From Pseudomonas sp. FP2309 (GTDB taxonomy: Bacteria; Pseudomonadota; Gammaproteobacteria; Pseudomonadales; Pseudomonadaceae), in assembly GCF_030687575.1 (NCBI RefSeq), contig NZ_CP117439.1, positions 5,471,501 to 5,535,500 on the forward strand: a DNA stretch of 64,000 nt. Direction: 5' to 3'. Made by a program: the position numbers and the translations under genes. Positions 18,534 to 28,536 of the stretch are shown in pieces. The number at the start of each line of letters is the position of its first letter. Position 1 is the stretch's first letter. The notes below the pieces were generated by a model, which had not been told where the DNA came from, did no database searches, and saw only the letters and a list, made by a program, of their open reading frames with translations.

Positions 18534-18902
18534 TTATTTGACCAGCCGCCAGGTCAAGGGATAGCGATAGGCGATCCCTTTGTTGGCCTTGATCGCACCA
18601 ATGACCGTCAGCGCCACGCTGGCGATTACCAACGCCGTCATCAGGAAAAACCCGATTACCGCAAAAGCCAGCACGATGCAAACGATCCAGGCGATGGCCA
18701 CGGTGATCTGGAAATTCAGAGCCTCCTTGCCCTGATCATCAATAAACGGGTCCACTTCTTTTTTCATCTGCCACAGGATCAACGGCCCCACGACGCTGCC
18801 GAAGGGGAATACAAACCCCAGAAACGCCGCAAGATGGCACAACATTGCCCCCTGACGCACCTCGTAGGAAGGCGTAGGTACCGGCATCTGGCTGTCATTC
18901 AC
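18534..18902 (-). CDS. DUF4870-domain small membrane protein
   Basis: A 122-residue protein. A short polar N-terminus is followed by LCHLAAFLGFVFPFGSVVGP, a conserved FIDDQGKEALNFQ segment and two further hydrophobic stretches, the layout of DUF4870 (Tic20-like) membrane proteins. Three membrane helices are likely. Function is unknown. The start is GTG at 18902, with AAGGAG seven bases upstream; the nearby ATG is out of frame. It lies between crc and rph, as in P. aeruginosa. Confidence 0.85.
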   Translation of the reverse strand: MNDSQMPVPTPSYEVRQGAMLCHLAAFLGFVFPFGSVVGPLILWQMKKEVDPFIDDQGKEALNFQITVAIAWIVCIVLAFAVIGFFLMTALVIASVALTVIGAIKANKGIAYRYPLTWRLVK

Positions 18903-18924
18903 GGCATTTCTCCTTAAAGTGGTT

Positions 18925-19647
18925 TCAGTCAGCCAACGCAGCGTTCTGCAGCTCGAAAATTTCGGTCATGCCTTTCTGCGCAAGGGCGAGCATCGCATTC
19001 AAGTCGGCCGGCTGGAATGGCGCGCCTTCGGCGGTACCCTGCACTTCGATGAAGCCACCGGTGCTGGTCATTACCACGTTCAGGTCGGTCTCGGCGGCCG
19101 AGTCTTCCAGGTAATCCAGGTCCAGCACCGGCTCGCCCTGATACATGCCAACCGATACAGCGGCGATCATCTGCTTGAGCGGGTCACCACCCTTCAGGCC
19201 ACCGCGTTTCTTGATCACTTTGAGTGCGTCGACCAACGCCACCATGGCACCGGTGATGGACGCCGTGCGCGTACCGCCGTCGGCCTGGATCACATCACAG
19301 TCGACGTACAGGGTCACGTCGCCCAGCTTCGACATGTCCAGCGCTGCGCGCAGCGAGCGACCGATCAGGCGCTGGATTTCGAGGGTGCGCCCGCCTTGCT
19401 TGCCACGGCTGGCTTCACGCTGGTTACGTTCGCCGGTGGCGCGCGGCAGCATGCCGTACTCAGCGGTCAACCACCCCTGGCCTTGGCCCTTGAGGAAGCG
19501 CGGCACGCCATTTTCGACGCTGACGGTGCAGATCACCTTGGTATCGCCAAACTCGACCAGTACGGATCCCTCGGCGTGTTTGGTGTAGTTGCGGGTGATG
19601 CGGATCGAGCGGAGCTGATCGGCAGCGCGACCACTTGGACGTTTCAT
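18925..19647 (-). CDS. rph: Ribonuclease PH
   Basis: A 240-residue phosphorolytic exoribonuclease. It begins [20 protein letters not shown] and contains the phosphate-binding [20 protein letters not shown] and the acidic motif [19 protein letters not shown]. The enzyme trims tRNA 3' ends and degrades structured RNA. The length is near E. coli RNase PH (238). Upstream the frame is open 13 more codons, but MKRPSGR is the conserved start. It is divergent from yicC. Confidence 0.97.
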   Translation of the reverse strand: MKRPSGRAADQLRSIRITRNYTKHAEGSVLVEFGDTKVICTVSVENGVPRFLKGQGQGWLTAEYGMLPRATGERNQREASRGKQGGRTLEIQRLIGRSLRAALDMSKLGDVTLYVDCDVIQADGGTRTASITGAMVALVDALKVIKKRGGLKGGDPLKQMIAAVSVGMYQGEPVLDLDYLEDSAAETDLNVVMTSTGGFIEVQGTAEGAPFQPADLNAMLALAQKGMTEIFELQNAALAD

Positions 19648-19863
19648 AGGGAATACCTGTACGGAGGACGAAAAACTGCCGAGCATTATAGAGCCGCGAG
19701 CCGATTCGGGGCACTTCTAAAAATTTGCTTACGAATGCTCAGCCGATCGCCCATTGTTTGGGCGTGCTCGCGCCACTGCGCTACAATCCTGCGCCTTCGC
19801 AGCCTGTCGGCTTCAATTTACCCATCAGCCCGTGTTTGCGGGACTGCAACGCGAGGTACCTCC

Positions 19864-21358
<1,495 letters not shown>

Positions 21359-21370
21359 TTGGCTCTTCCC

Positions 21371-21413
21371 AAAACCGCTGCAAGGGCTTTACATTGGCGC
21401 TTGCAGCGGTTTT
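21371..21413 (+). terminator. Terminator between gmk and rpoZ
   Basis: AAAACCGCTGCAAG and CTTGCAGCGGTTTT form a perfect 14-bp stem around a 15-base loop, 12 bases after the gmk stop. Confidence 0.85.
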
Positions 21414-21525
21414 GCGATGGCCTGCGAAAAATCAGCGCTTCCCTAAACGCTGGTGATTTTTTAAACTGCTCAGTCCGCTCGCCCAACCGGGCAGCGCGCA
21501 TCTTGCATTCGCTCCGAGGAATACC

Positions 21526-21789
21526 ATGGCCCGCGTAACCGTTGAAGACTGCCTAGAACACGTGGATAACCGCTTTGAGCTGGTCATGCTCTCTACCAAG
21601 CGTGCCCGTCAACTGGCCACTGGCGGCAAAGAGCCCCTGGTCCAGTGGGAAAACGACAAGCCTACCGTTGTAGCCCTGCGTGAAATCGCTGAAGGCCTGA
21701 TGAGCTACGAGTTCATCGCCAACGCCGAGATCGTTGAAGACGAACCGCTGTTTGCAGCGTTCGAGGACGAGTCCAACGAGGCCGTCTAA
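21526..21789 (+). CDS. rpoZ: RNA polymerase omega subunit
   Basis: An 87-residue protein beginning [20 protein letters not shown], with the conserved [13 protein letters not shown] and [11 protein letters not shown] segments. It promotes assembly of core RNA polymerase and forms part of a ppGpp-binding site. It lies directly upstream of spoT, the conserved order; GAGGAA stands before the ATG. Confidence 0.97.
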   Translation: MARVTVEDCLEHVDNRFELVMLSTKRARQLATGGKEPLVQWENDKPTVVALREIAEGLMSYEFIANAEIVEDEPLFAAFEDESNEAV

Positions 21790-21849
21790 GCCTATGCCTG
21801 GTCGACGTAGCACGGCGCGGAGTCACAGCCTTCGGCAGGAGTTCACACT

Positions 21850-23955
21850 TTGCCGAGCATAGACGCCCTCGCCGATCGCTTATCGACCTACCTCGGCCCC
21901 GACCAGGTCAACCTGGTCCGCCGAGCGTATTTCTACGCCGAACAAGCCCACGACGGCCAACGCCGCCGTAGCGGCGAGGCGTATGTCACCCATCCTCTTG
22001 CGGTGGCAAATATTCTGGCCGACATGCACATGGACCATCAGAGCCTGATGGCCGCGATGCTGCATGACGTGATCGAAGACACCGGTATTGCCAAGGAAGC
22101 GCTCAGTGCGCAATTTGGCGAAACCGTGGCCGAACTGGTCGATGGCGTCAGCAAGCTGACCCAGATGAACTTCGAAACCAAGGCCGAGGCCCAGGCGGAA
22201 AACTTCCAGAAGATGGCCATGGCCATGGCCCGTGACATCCGGGTGATTCTGGTCAAGCTGGCCGACCGTCTGCACAACATGCGCACGCTGGAAGTGCTGT
22301 CAGGCGAAAAACGTCGGCGTATTGCCAAGGAAACCCTGGAAATCTACGCGCCCATCGCCAATCGGCTGGGCATGCACGCCATTCGTATCGAATTCGAAGA
22401 CCTCGGTTTCAAGGCCATGCACCCGATGCGCTCGGCGCGCATCTACCAGGCGGTCAAACGCGCCAGGGGCAACCGCAAGGAAATCGTCAATAAGATCGAA
22501 GAGTCGCTGAGCCATTGCCTGGCAATCGACGAGATTGAAGGCGAAGTCAGCGGCCGGCAGAAGCACATCTACGGCATCTACAAGAAGATGCGCGGCAAGC
22601 GCCGGGCCTTCAACGAGATCATGGACGTATACGCGTTCCGGATCATCGTCGACAAGGTCGACACCTGCTACCGCGTGCTGGGCGCTGTGCATAATTTGTA
22701 CAAACCCCTGCCGGGCCGCTTCAAGGATTACATCGCGATTCCCAAGGCCAACGGCTATCAATCGCTGCATACCACGCTGTTCGGCATGCACGGGGTGCCG
22801 ATTGAGATCCAGATCCGCACTCGCGAAATGGAAGAAATGGCCAACAACGGCATCGCTGCCCATTGGCTGTACAAATCCAGCGGCGACGAGCAGCCCAAAG
22901 GCACCCACGCCCGCGCCCGCCAGTGGGTAAAAGGCGTGCTGGAAATGCAGCAACGTGCGGGCAACTCCCTGGAATTCATCGAAAGCGTGAAGATCGACCT
23001 GTTCCCGGACGAGGTCTACGTGTTCACGCCCAAGGGTCGGATCATGGAGCTGCCAAAAGGCTCCACCGCGGTCGACTTTGCCTACGCCGTGCACACAGAC
23101 GTGGGCAACAGCTGCATCGCCTGCCGCATCAACCGGCGCCTGGCCCCGCTGTCGGAACCGCTGCAAAGCGGCTCCACGGTAGAGATCGTCAGCGCACCGG
23201 GCGCGCGCCCGAACCCGGCGTGGCTCAATTTCGTGGTCACCGGCAAAGCACGCACGCACATCCGTCACGCGTTGAAACTGCAACGCCGTTCCGAGTCCAT
23301 CAGCCTCGGCGAACGCTTGCTGAACAAGGTGCTCAACGGCTTCGACAGCGCCCTGGACAAGATTGCGCAGGAACGCGTGCAAGCGATGCTCCATGAATAT
23401 CGCCAGGAGACCATCGAAGACCTGCTCGAAGATATCGGCCTGGGCAACCGCATGGCCTATGTGGTCGCCCGCCGCCTGCTCGGCGAAGGCGAACAGCTGC
23501 CAAGCCCGGAAGGTCCGCTGGCGATTCGCGGCACCGAAGGCCTGGTGCTCAGCTACGCCAAATGCTGCACGCCGATTCCGGGCGACCCGATTGTAGGGCA
23601 CCTGTCTGCCGGCAAAGGCATGGTGGTGCACCTGGATAACTGCCGCAACATCACCGAAATCCGTCACAACCCGGAAAAATGCATCCAGCTTTCCTGGGCC
23701 AAGGATGTGACCGGCGAATTCAACGTCGAGCTGCGGGTGGAGCTGGAACACCAGCGCGGCCTGATCGCCCTGCTGGCCAGCAGCGTCAACGCCGCCGACG
23801 GCAATATCGAAAAAATCAGCATGGACGAGCGCGATGGTCGCATCAGCGTGGTCCAGCTGGTGGTCAGCGTGCACGACCGCGTGCACCTGGCCCGCGTGAT
23901 CAAGAAACTGCGCGCCTTGACCGGGGTCATCCGCATCACCCGTATGCGTGCTTAA
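21850..23955 (+). CDS. spoT: Bifunctional (p)ppGpp synthetase/hydrolase SpoT
   Basis: A 701-residue RelA/SpoT homologue. The N-terminal HD hydrolase (about 20-190) shows HPLAVANILADM, the catalytic MLHDVIEDTG and LVKLADRLHNMRTLE. The synthetase domain (about 230-350) has YQSLHTTLFG. A TGS domain (about 385-445) begins with DLFPDEVYVFTPKGRIMELP, and a zinc-finger-like CCTPIPGDPI and C-terminal ACT domain (about 625-700) follow. It controls the stringent response. The start is TTG with AGGAG nine bases upstream; no suitable ATG lies near. It is co-oriented with rpoZ. Confidence 0.96.
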   Translation: MPSIDALADRLSTYLGPDQVNLVRRAYFYAEQAHDGQRRRSGEAYVTHPLAVANILADMHMDHQSLMAAMLHDVIEDTGIAKEALSAQFGETVAELVDGVSKLTQMNFETKAEAQAENFQKMAMAMARDIRVILVKLADRLHNMRTLEVLSGEKRRRIAKETLEIYAPIANRLGMHAIRIEFEDLGFKAMHPMRSARIYQAVKRARGNRKEIVNKIEESLSHCLAIDEIEGEVSGRQKHIYGIYKKMRGKRRAFNEIMDVYAFRIIVDKVDTCYRVLGAVHNLYKPLPGRFKDYIAIPKANGYQSLHTTLFGMHGVPIEIQIRTREMEEMANNGIAAHWLYKSSGDEQPKGTHARARQWVKGVLEMQQRAGNSLEFIESVKIDLFPDEVYVFTPKGRIMELPKGSTAVDFAYAVHTDVGNSCIACRINRRLAPLSEPLQSGSTVEIVSAPGARPNPAWLNFVVTGKARTHIRHALKLQRRSESISLGERLLNKVLNGFDSALDKIAQERVQAMLHEYRQETIEDLLEDIGLGNRMAYVVARRLLGEGEQLPSPEGPLAIRGTEGLVLSYAKCCTPIPGDPIVGHLSAGKGMVVHLDNCRNITEIRHNPEKCIQLSWAKDVTGEFNVELRVELEHQRGLIALLASSVNAADGNIEKISMDERDGRISVVQLVVSVHDRVHLARVIKKLRALTGVIRITRMRA

Positions 23956-23979
23956 CCCAACGCTTATAAGGAGTCATTC

Positions 23980-24360
23980 ATGACCAAGACCGTTATCACC
24001 AGCGACAAAGCCCCCGCCGCCATCGGTACTTATTCCCAGGCGATCAAGGCAGGCAACACTGTCTACATGTCCGGCCAGATCCCGCTGGACCCAAAGACCA
24101 TGGAGCTGGTGGAAGGCTTCGAAGCGCAGACCGTACAGGTTTTCGAGAACCTTAAGTCCGTGGCCGAAGCGGCTGGCGGCTCGTTCAAAGACATCGTCAA
24201 ACTGAACATCTTCCTCACCGACCTGAGCCACTTCGCCAAGGTCAACGAGATCATGGGCAAGTACTTCGAACAGCCTTACCCAGCCCGTGCCGCCATCGGC
24301 GTTGCAGCCCTGCCAAAGGGCGCACAGGTTGAGATGGACGCGATTCTGGTCACCGAGTAA
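23980..24360 (+). CDS. ridA: RidA family enamine/imine deaminase
   Basis: A 126-residue YjgF/YER057c/UK114 protein. The catalytic Arg is in [22 protein letters not shown] and the substrate-pocket sequence is [15 protein letters not shown]. RidA hydrolyses reactive 2-aminoacrylate from serine/threonine dehydratases and so protects PLP enzymes. AAGGAG lies seven bases before the ATG. It is close downstream of spoT (24 bp), as in other pseudomonads. Confidence 0.94.
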   Translation: MTKTVITSDKAPAAIGTYSQAIKAGNTVYMSGQIPLDPKTMELVEGFEAQTVQVFENLKSVAEAAGGSFKDIVKLNIFLTDLSHFAKVNEIMGKYFEQPYPARAAIGVAALPKGAQVEMDAILVTE

Positions 24361-24365
24361 AAACC

Positions 24366-24392
24366 CGGCGCAGCCTCCAACAGGCTGCGCCG
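24366..24392 (+). terminator. Hairpin downstream of ridA
   Basis: CGGCGCAGCCT, loop CCAAC, AGGCTGCGCCG, then ACTTCGTTTT. The 11-bp stem is strong; the T-run starts only six bases later, so termination may be partial. Confidence 0.55.
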
Positions 24393-24416
24393 ACTTCGTT
24401 TTAAAAGGATTTCATG

Positions 24417-25160
24417 ATGCGCAAAGCGCTTGTAGCCACTTCGTTGCTCGCCCTGATGCTCGGCGGCTGCGCCAGCAACCCCGCCGACCTGGATGTGAGC
24501 GGCACCTGGATCAACCAGGTCGCCATCGATGCGGCAGCCAAGGGCGGCCCTTTGCGTGAAGCGCTGCAGAGCTATGGTCCAAACCTTGAGTGGGAGGTGA
24601 ATACCAAGGCCTCCCAGGCGCGCTATTACAACGGCTTTGAAGTCGCGGAAGGCAAGTTGCTCGGTGAAAAATCCGGCGCCTGGAGCGTGGACTTCTACGG
24701 CAGCTCGGCCACCGAACTCAAGCGCAAAGGCAAACAACTGTTGCAAGTGGCCAACGATAACGAGCCTGAACAGCTGTTTGCCCGCGCGAAAGAGCCCGCA
24801 CCGGAGGGCGCACCGCTGGGTGCCAACTTCGAGCGTGCGCTCTACGCAGCCTATATGGGCGGCGACTGGAAGATCAGCGACGGTTTCGGCAGCGGCGCCA
24901 TCGTACAGTTCCAGGCAAACGGCAAAGTCGCCGGTCTGCCCAATGTTGATCGGTACTCGTTGTGCCTGGCGGGCGACTGCGCCTCCATGAGCGGCGGCTA
25001 CGACAGTATCTGGCTGCAACTCAATGGCCAGGGCAACCCCTGGATCTTCATACGCAAAGGCAAGCAGCTGGAAATTTTCCAGGCGATCAATACCGCGCAG
25101 ACCGACGAAGTGCCTTCGTTTACCCCTGGCCCGCGTCAGTGGCTGCTGGAAAAACAGTAA
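24417..25160 (+). CDS. Putative outer-membrane lipoprotein of unknown function
   Basis: A 247-residue protein beginning with a lipoprotein signal; the lipobox LGGC is at about residues 15-18 and the mature start is CASNP. The rest is soluble, with repeated GxW-type beta segments (DVSGTWINQ, GKLLGEKSGAWSVDFYG, WLQLNGQGNPWIFIRKGKQLE) resembling a lipocalin-like or small beta-barrel fold. I do not recognise a function. Two ATGs are adjacent (24414 and 24417); AGGA is seven bases from the second. P. aeruginosa has a hypothetical gene at this place after ridA. It ends at a strong terminator. Confidence 0.75.
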   Translation: MRKALVATSLLALMLGGCASNPADLDVSGTWINQVAIDAAAKGGPLREALQSYGPNLEWEVNTKASQARYYNGFEVAEGKLLGEKSGAWSVDFYGSSATELKRKGKQLLQVANDNEPEQLFARAKEPAPEGAPLGANFERALYAAYMGGDWKISDGFGSGAIVQFQANGKVAGLPNVDRYSLCLAGDCASMSGGYDSIWLQLNGQGNPWIFIRKGKQLEIFQAINTAQTDEVPSFTPGPRQWLLEKQ

Positions 25161-25162
25161 AT

Positions 25163-25190
25163 AAAAAGGAGCCCTCACAGGCTCCTTTTT
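25163..25190. terminator. Bidirectional terminator
   Basis: AAAAAGGAGCC, loop CTCACA, GGCTCCTTTTT: symmetric stem with A- and T-runs, between the convergent lipoprotein and epimerase genes. Confidence 0.92.
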
Positions 25191-25193
25191 GCT

Positions 25194-26051
25194 TTAGCAC
25201 CTTCCTTCAAGAATCGCAGCATACCCTTCGCGATAGGTCGGATACTTGGGCGTCCACCCGAGCGCCTTGATCCTGGCATTGCTGCATTGCTTGCTACCCG
25301 CCCGCCGCACACTGGCGTCCTCGGACCACTCTGTGACGCCCAAGTAGTCACGTAACCAGGCCACCACTTCAGCCAACGGCGCCGGCGCATCATCGACACC
25401 GATATAGACCTTGTCCAGCGACCCACCCTGCTCCACATGACGCAGCAAAAACGCCAACAACCCCGCCGCGTCATCGGCGTGGATGCGGTTGCCATATAAA
25501 GGTGGATCAAGCGCCACCCGGTAACCCTTGCGCACCTGCGTAAGCAGCCATTCGCGACCTGGGCCGTAAATACCGGTCAAGCGCACGATACTGGCGGGGA
25601 TGCCACTGTTGAGTGCGACCTGCTCGGCTTCCAACATGACCTGCCCGGAATAGCCCTTGGCCTGGGTTTCTGAGGTCTCGTCGACCCACTCGCCGTTCTG
25701 CTGCCCGAACACGCTGCTGCTGGATACAAACAGCAGGTGCTCGGGCTCCTGACCGTAATCCTTCAACCACTCCAACACATGCTGCAAACCTTGAACGTAG
25801 GCGGCGCGATAGCCTGCCTCATCGTGATCGGTGGCGGCGGCGCAATACACCAGGTAATCCACCCCGCCGATCGGCCAGGTCTCGGGACAATCCTTGTTGA
25901 ACAGGTCGCCGGCAATACCAATGACGCCTTCGGGCAGGCGCGAAATATCGCGGCGCAGGCCATGAACCTCCCATCCCGAGGCCAGCAATTGGCTAGCCAG
26001 CCGACTACCCACATCGCCGCATCCGGCAATCACCACAGAAGGCACAGACAT
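25194..26051 (-). CDS. NAD(P)-dependent epimerase/SDR family oxidoreductase (YeeZ-like)
   Basis: A 285-residue extended SDR. The N-terminal Rossmann motif is VVIAGCGDVGSRLASQLL, atypical in having GCGDVG in place of GATGxxG. The active-site region is LLFVSSSSVFGQQNGEW, the YxxxK site is replaced (GYSGQVMLEAE), and IVRLTGIYGPGR follows. This variant fits the YeeZ-like SDR group, whose substrate is unknown. GGAG lies seven bases before the ATG; the preceding GTG is less well placed. The loss of YxxxK suggests non-canonical chemistry. Confidence 0.8.
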   Translation of the reverse strand: MSVPSVVIAGCGDVGSRLASQLLASGWEVHGLRRDISRLPEGVIGIAGDLFNKDCPETWPIGGVDYLVYCAAATDHDEAGYRAAYVQGLQHVLEWLKDYGQEPEHLLFVSSSSVFGQQNGEWVDETSETQAKGYSGQVMLEAEQVALNSGIPASIVRLTGIYGPGREWLLTQVRKGYRVALDPPLYGNRIHADDAAGLLAFLLRHVEQGGSLDKVYIGVDDAPAPLAEVVAWLRDYLGVTEWSEDASVRRAGSKQCSNARIKALGWTPKYPTYREGYAAILEGRC

Positions 26052-26146
26052 CACAAAACTCCATTCTCAAAGGTCTAGGTTAGCCCTCACAGCAGACCGT
26101 CGGCCAGAAAAAGGGCAAATAAAGTTACTGTATTACTTTTGTTAAC

Positions 26147-26165
26147 AAGAATTACTTGCAATAAT
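26147..26165 (+). promoter_or_regulatory. Candidate Fur-box-like AT-rich element upstream of exbB
   Basis: AAGAATTACTTGCAATAAT contains the inverted ATT..AAT core of Pseudomonas Fur sites but matches the 19-bp consensus at only about half its positions. It lies inside a likely promoter: TTGTTA at 26140-26145 with TAATGA 17 bases on. Iron regulation of exbBD-tonB is known in the genus; this particular site is a guess. Confidence 0.35.
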
Positions 26166-26240
26166 GACCGCCCATTTGTCCTCGGCCGTTTAAGGTCTGG
26201 TAGGACGATCACTCATTTTTTCTTCTCAGGTCCGGCCAGC

Positions 26241-27209
26241 ATGACACGTAATACAACCCCCGCTTCGCCAACCAAGCTTCACAGCCCATCCCGCGCCTGG
26301 CGTGCGATTGCTGCGATGCTGTTCAGCGTACTGCTGGCGCCGACCGCCGCATTCGCTGATGCCACCGCCCCGGCTACCCCAGCGGCCGCCGAGCAAAATG
26401 CAGCCACACCGGCCGCGCCCGTCGCCGCGCCGGTCGCAACTGACCCCGCTGCAGCCGCCGCCGATGAAACCGGCGTGGTATTGGAAGAAGACAACACCCT
26501 GGGCATGGCCCATGACCTGTCTCCGTGGGGCATGTACCAAAACGCTGACGTGGTGGTAAAAGCCGTAATGATCGGCCTGGCCATCGCCTCGATCATCACC
26601 TGGACCATCTGGATCGCCAAGGGCTTCGAGCTGCTGGGCGCCAAGCGTCGTCTGCGTGCTGAAATCGTTCACCTGAAAAAGGCCACCACCCTCAAGGAAG
26701 CGAGCGAAACCGCAACCAGGAAGGGCACCCTGGCCAATCTGCTGGTGCATGACGCCCTGGAAGAAATGCGCCTGTCTGCCAACACCCGCGAAAAAGAAGG
26801 CATCAAGGAGCGTGTCAGCTTCCGCCTCGAGCGCCTTGTGGCGGCCTGCGGCCGTAACATGAGCAGCGGCACCGGCGTGCTGGCGACCATCGGTTCCACC
26901 GCACCGTTTGTCGGTCTGTTCGGTACCGTGTGGGGCATCATGAACAGCTTTATCGGCATCGCCAAAACCCAGACCACCAACCTCGCCGTCGTTGCCCCAG
27001 GCATCGCCGAAGCCCTGCTGGCCACCGCCCTGGGCCTGGTTGCTGCGATCCCTGCGGTCGTGATCTACAACGTCTTCGCCCGCTCGATTGCCGGCTACAA
27101 AGCCCAGGTATCCGACGCGTCGGCAGAAGTCCTGCTGCTGGTCAGCCGCGACCTCGATCACCTGCCTTCCGAGCGCAGCTCGCAACCGCACATGGTGAAA
27201 GTGGGGTAA
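26241..27209 (+). CDS. exbB: TonB-system inner-membrane protein ExbB
   Basis: A 322-residue MotA/TolQ/ExbB proton-channel protein. A signal peptide (AMLFSVLLAPTAAFA) and an Ala/Pro-rich periplasmic stretch to about residue 85 precede the first conserved membrane helix (VVKAVMIGLAIASIITWTIW). The family core contains the GLFGTVWGIMNSFIGIA helix and the last helix VAPGIAEALLATALGLVAAI. The N-terminal extension is the long form known from P. putida. With ExbD it powers TonB-dependent uptake of siderophores. GGCCAGC precedes the ATG. Confidence 0.95.
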   Translation: MTRNTTPASPTKLHSPSRAWRAIAAMLFSVLLAPTAAFADATAPATPAAAEQNAATPAAPVAAPVATDPAAAAADETGVVLEEDNTLGMAHDLSPWGMYQNADVVVKAVMIGLAIASIITWTIWIAKGFELLGAKRRLRAEIVHLKKATTLKEASETATRKGTLANLLVHDALEEMRLSANTREKEGIKERVSFRLERLVAACGRNMSSGTGVLATIGSTAPFVGLFGTVWGIMNSFIGIAKTQTTNLAVVAPGIAEALLATALGLVAAIPAVVIYNVFARSIAGYKAQVSDASAEVLLLVSRDLDHLPSERSSQPHMVKVG

Positions 27210-27215
27210 TCGGCC

Positions 27216-27641
27216 ATGGGCCTGCATTTGAATCAAGGCGACGACGAACTCGTCGAGAACCACGAAATCAACGTCACCCCGTTTATCGATGTGATGCTGG
27301 TACTGCTGATCATCTTCATGGTGGCGGCACCGCTGGCGACCGTGGACATTAAGGTCGACCTGCCCGCGTCCAGCGCCAAACCGGCGCCGCGACCCGAGAA
27401 GCCGGTGTTCCTCAGCGTCAAGGCGGACCAACGTCTGTTCCTGGGCGAAGAAGAAGTCAAAGCTGAAACTCTGGGGCAGGTGCTCGACGCCAAGACCCAG
27501 GGCAAGAAAGACACGACGATCTTCTTCCAGGCCGACAAGGGCGTGGACTACGGCGACCTGATGAGCGTGATGGATGCCCTGCGGGCAGCCGGCTACCTCA
27601 AGGTAGGCCTGGTCGGACTTGAGACGGCAGCCAAGAAATGA
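27216..27641 (+). CDS. exbD: TonB-system inner-membrane protein ExbD
   Basis: A 141-residue protein with one N-terminal membrane helix, NVTPFIDVMLVLLIIFMVAA, in which the Asp is the proton-carrying residue. The periplasmic domain ends in ADKGVDYGDLMSVMDALRAAGY. It works with ExbB, 6 bp upstream, to energise TonB. Its stop codon overlaps the tonB start (ATGA). Confidence 0.96.
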   Translation: MGLHLNQGDDELVENHEINVTPFIDVMLVLLIIFMVAAPLATVDIKVDLPASSAKPAPRPEKPVFLSVKADQRLFLGEEEVKAETLGQVLDAKTQGKKDTTIFFQADKGVDYGDLMSVMDALRAAGYLKVGLVGLETAAKK

Positions 27642-28387
27642 TCACGACGCGCCACAAACTGACGCGTTATGGCACCAGCCTCGCCGTCGTGCTGGGCGTG
27701 CATGCCGTCGCGATCGCCATCGCGCTCCATTGGTCAGCCCCACGCACGGTGCAGTTGCCGCCGGCCGCCATGGTCATTGACCTGGCGCCGATGCCAGCGC
27801 CACCGCCGCCGGCACCGCCGAAAGTGGTGACGCCGCCGCAACCGCCTGCTCCGGTGGAAGAGTTGCCTTTGCCAAAACTGGCCGAGGCACCCAAGCCAAC
27901 GATCCAGGTGCCCAAGCCGGTCAAGCCCAAGCCCAAACCTCAGCCGCCAAAGCCGGTGGAGAAAAAGATCGAGCCGCCCAAGGAGAAACCCTCCGAGGAG
28001 CCACCGAGCGATGCGCCGCCGACCAAGGCACCGGCTGAAAAATCCGCCCAGCCGGCTCTAGGCCCGTCGCCGCAGCAGATCGCGGCCAAAGCGTCCTGGG
28101 AAGGCACCCTGCTGGCGCACTTGCAGAAGTACAAGAAGTACCCGCCAGGCGCCCAGGCCCGTGGCAAAGAGGGACTGAACCGCTTGCGCTTCGTGGTCGA
28201 TGCAGAAGGCAATGTGCTTTCCTACGAGCTGGTGGGACGTTCCGGCAATGCCGACCTGGACCGTGCCACCCTGGACATGATCCGTCGTGCCCAGCCGTTG
28301 CCCAAGCCACCGGCCGACATGGTGAAAAGTGGCAGTATCGAGATCGTTGCACCGTTCGTGTACAACATCGAGAAGCGTCGCCGCTAA
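27638..28387 (+). CDS. tonB: Energy transducer TonB
   Basis: A 249-residue protein. The single N-terminal membrane anchor (about 14-32, with SxxxH as SLAVVLGVH) is followed by a Pro/Lys-rich periplasmic spacer (about 48-140) and a C-terminal TonB domain (about 155-245). The domain includes LQKYKKYPPGAQARGKEGL and LRFVVDAEGNVLSYELVGRS. It carries proton-motive energy to outer-membrane receptors. It overlaps exbD by 4 bp, completing the exbB-exbD-tonB operon. Confidence 0.95.
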   Translation: MITTRHKLTRYGTSLAVVLGVHAVAIAIALHWSAPRTVQLPPAAMVIDLAPMPAPPPPAPPKVVTPPQPPAPVEELPLPKLAEAPKPTIQVPKPVKPKPKPQPPKPVEKKIEPPKEKPSEEPPSDAPPTKAPAEKSAQPALGPSPQQIAAKASWEGTLLAHLQKYKKYPPGAQARGKEGLNRLRFVVDAEGNVLSYELVGRSGNADLDRATLDMIRRAQPLPKPPADMVKSGSIEIVAPFVYNIEKRRR

Positions 28388-28393
28388 ACTGAG

Positions 28394-28415
28394 GGGAGCG
28401 GGAAAGCCCGCTCCC
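28394..28415. repeat. REP-like hairpin downstream of tonB
   Basis: GGGAGCGGG, AAAG, CCCGCTCCC followed by ACAG. The arms are the GGGAGCGGG core of the P. fluorescens REP family folded as a perfect 9-bp hairpin. It stands where the operon terminator would be expected but has no T-run. Confidence 0.55.
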
Positions 28416-28536
28416 ACAGTTGATTTCAACCCCGCAAAAATTCACATTCCCCGCTCAATCCCCAACAAAGTTCTGATAACGTGCGTCTATCGATTGCAGC
28501 CGGTATGCTTGGCCCGCAACCTCATGGACGCCCGCT

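Noticed and set aside
18919..19863. Upstream extension that would lengthen yicC to 602 residues
   Set aside because: The extra part is antisense to RNase PH and unlike YicC; the normal-length start at 19864 has a ribosome-binding site.
22300..23886. 528-codon open frame antisense to spoT
   Set aside because: It lies wholly inside spoT, whose hydrolase, synthetase, TGS and ACT motifs are intact; the antisense product has no recognisable domain.
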